From JAUWCW01 sp030609125 [NCBI: Candidatus Rokuibacteriota bacterium] (GTDB taxonomy: Bacteria; JAUVQV01), in contig JAUWCW010000148.1 in NCBI GenBank assembly GCA_030609125.1, positions 1 to 5,711 on the forward strand: DNA of 5,711 bases, in the 5' to 3' direction. Positions 5,272 through 5,711 of the stretch are shown here, in pieces. The position numbers and the translations under genes were made by a program. The notes under the pieces were generated by a model. That model was not told the DNA's origin and did no database searches. It was given only the letters and a program-made list of their open reading frames with translations. The first letter of the stretch is position 1. Each line of letters opens with the position of its first letter.

Positions 5272-5653
5272 TTGTCCTCACCACCTTTCCGGGGCTGGTA
5301 TTGTCGCCGCGGGACTCACGTCCCGCCCGGCGCGACCGAGTATGCGGCAGGGAAAACACCTGTTCCTTCGGCAGAGCGGAAAAGAGGTCGTCGAACCTGA
5401 AGCGGCGTTCCAGGGGGAAGCGTGCGCCCCTCGTGCTTTCTTGATCGCCCATAGGAGTTTGCTTTACGCATATTATCAGGCCAAAGTCAATTTGGTCTGG
5501 ACCGTCATCTCCTGATTCCCCTCCCGGCTATTTCATATTCAATATGGTACCTGGGAGAGACCGCTGTCAACCGGTCGCATGGGAGAGGGGAGGATTTACG
5601 ATTTCGAGTTCCTTATCTTCTGTGAAGACGTAACTCAGTGGTCCATCCAAAAT
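5272..5653. other. Long leader/intergenic region upstream of the two-CW gene
   Basis: About 380 bases with no recognised gene. On the minus strand an open frame beginning at an ATG at 5452 runs through into the two-CW gene in another frame; it lacks a ribosome binding site and resembles nothing known. An AT-rich patch at 5465-5490 (minus strand TTGACT then GATAATATG) has promoter-like words, but their spacing is wrong. A short palindrome, CATATT-C-AATATG, lies at 5534-5546. A hairpin at 5309-5326 is listed separately. Confidence 0.4.
5309..5326 (-). promoter_or_regulatory. GNRA-capped hairpin in the leader of the two-CW gene
   Basis: GCGGGAC and GTCCCGC form a perfect 7-bp stem around a four-base loop. 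On the minus-strand RNA the loop is GUGA, a stable GNRA tetraloop; on the plus strand it would be UCAC. It ends 37 bases before the GTG start. A leader role in stability or translation is plausible, but its function is not shown. No T tract follows, so it is not a terminator. Confidence 0.45.
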
Positions 5654-5682
5654 TGACACAATTTCTGACACAGTGCCCCTTT
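5654..5682. repeat. TGACAC double-repeat, copy B
   Basis: This is the second copy of the motif at 4092-4120, in the same orientation and identical over the first 22 bases, then CCCCTTT in place of GCCCTTT. It is in non-coding DNA near the right edge of the window. The similarity fades just after the CCCTTT stretch. Confidence 0.65.
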
Positions 5683-5711
5683 CGGGACCATCGGCTGAAA
5701 AGTCAAAGGCC

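Noticed and set aside
5051-5452. Minus-strand frame of 133 codons upstream of and overlapping the two-CW gene
   Set aside because: No ribosome binding site before the ATG at 5452, Arg-rich low-similarity translation, and it overlaps a recognisable gene in another frame. A real short leader peptide cannot be fully excluded.
5465-5490. Sigma-54 or sigma-70 promoter for the two-CW gene
   Set aside because: The GG and GC doublets are one base too far apart for sigma-54, and TTGACT has no acceptable -10 at 16-18 bases; GATAAT has no -35.

Overview
The window looks like bacterial chromosome of moderately high GC, most likely from an environmental or metagenomic bacterium. The two-CW protein and the CBS-pair protein resemble proteins common in anaerobic and sulfate-reducing lineages (Desulfobacterota-like), but that lineage is an inference. 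All five supported protein genes lie on the minus strand. There is no complete mobile element and no CRISPR array.

Read in the direction of transcription (right to left): a Cys-rich two-CW domain protein (4969-5271, GTG start) is followed by a CBS-pair protein (4427-4930), close enough to form an operon. Next comes an intergenic strip holding the 3' half of a tRNA-Leu(UAA) (4170-4225), a probable scar of site-specific integration. A Pseudomonas-type arylsulfatase with signal peptide and a complete active site follows (2250-3908), with inverted repeats and a candidate promoter upstream. Then come a repeat-bearing intergenic strip, a 54-residue FmdB-like zinc-ribbon gene (1730-1894), an unrecognised exported coiled-coil protein (389-1372), and a decayed C-terminal fragment of an IS91-like (Y2) transposase (121-360).

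The genes do not make one pathway. The sulfatase stands alone as a sulfate-ester scavenging enzyme, and its formylglycine-generating partner is not in the window. The two-CW and CBS genes plausibly work together as a redox- or nucleotide-sensing pair, but this is not proven. The FmdB-like gene is isolated.

The most unusual signal is in the intergenic DNA. Nearly every gap carries short tandem repeats of 10-12 bp (42-81, 94-112, 1439-1457, 2151-2190, 2195-2216, 4092-4113, 5654-5675). Two of these motifs recur as direct copies about 1.3-1.6 kb apart, bracketing a gene module each time. With the tRNA scar, the transposase remnant and a 15-bp inverted match between positions 2-16 and 4235-4249, this suggests a region assembled by repeated insertion and loss. 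No new multi-gene system can be demonstrated from the sequence alone.
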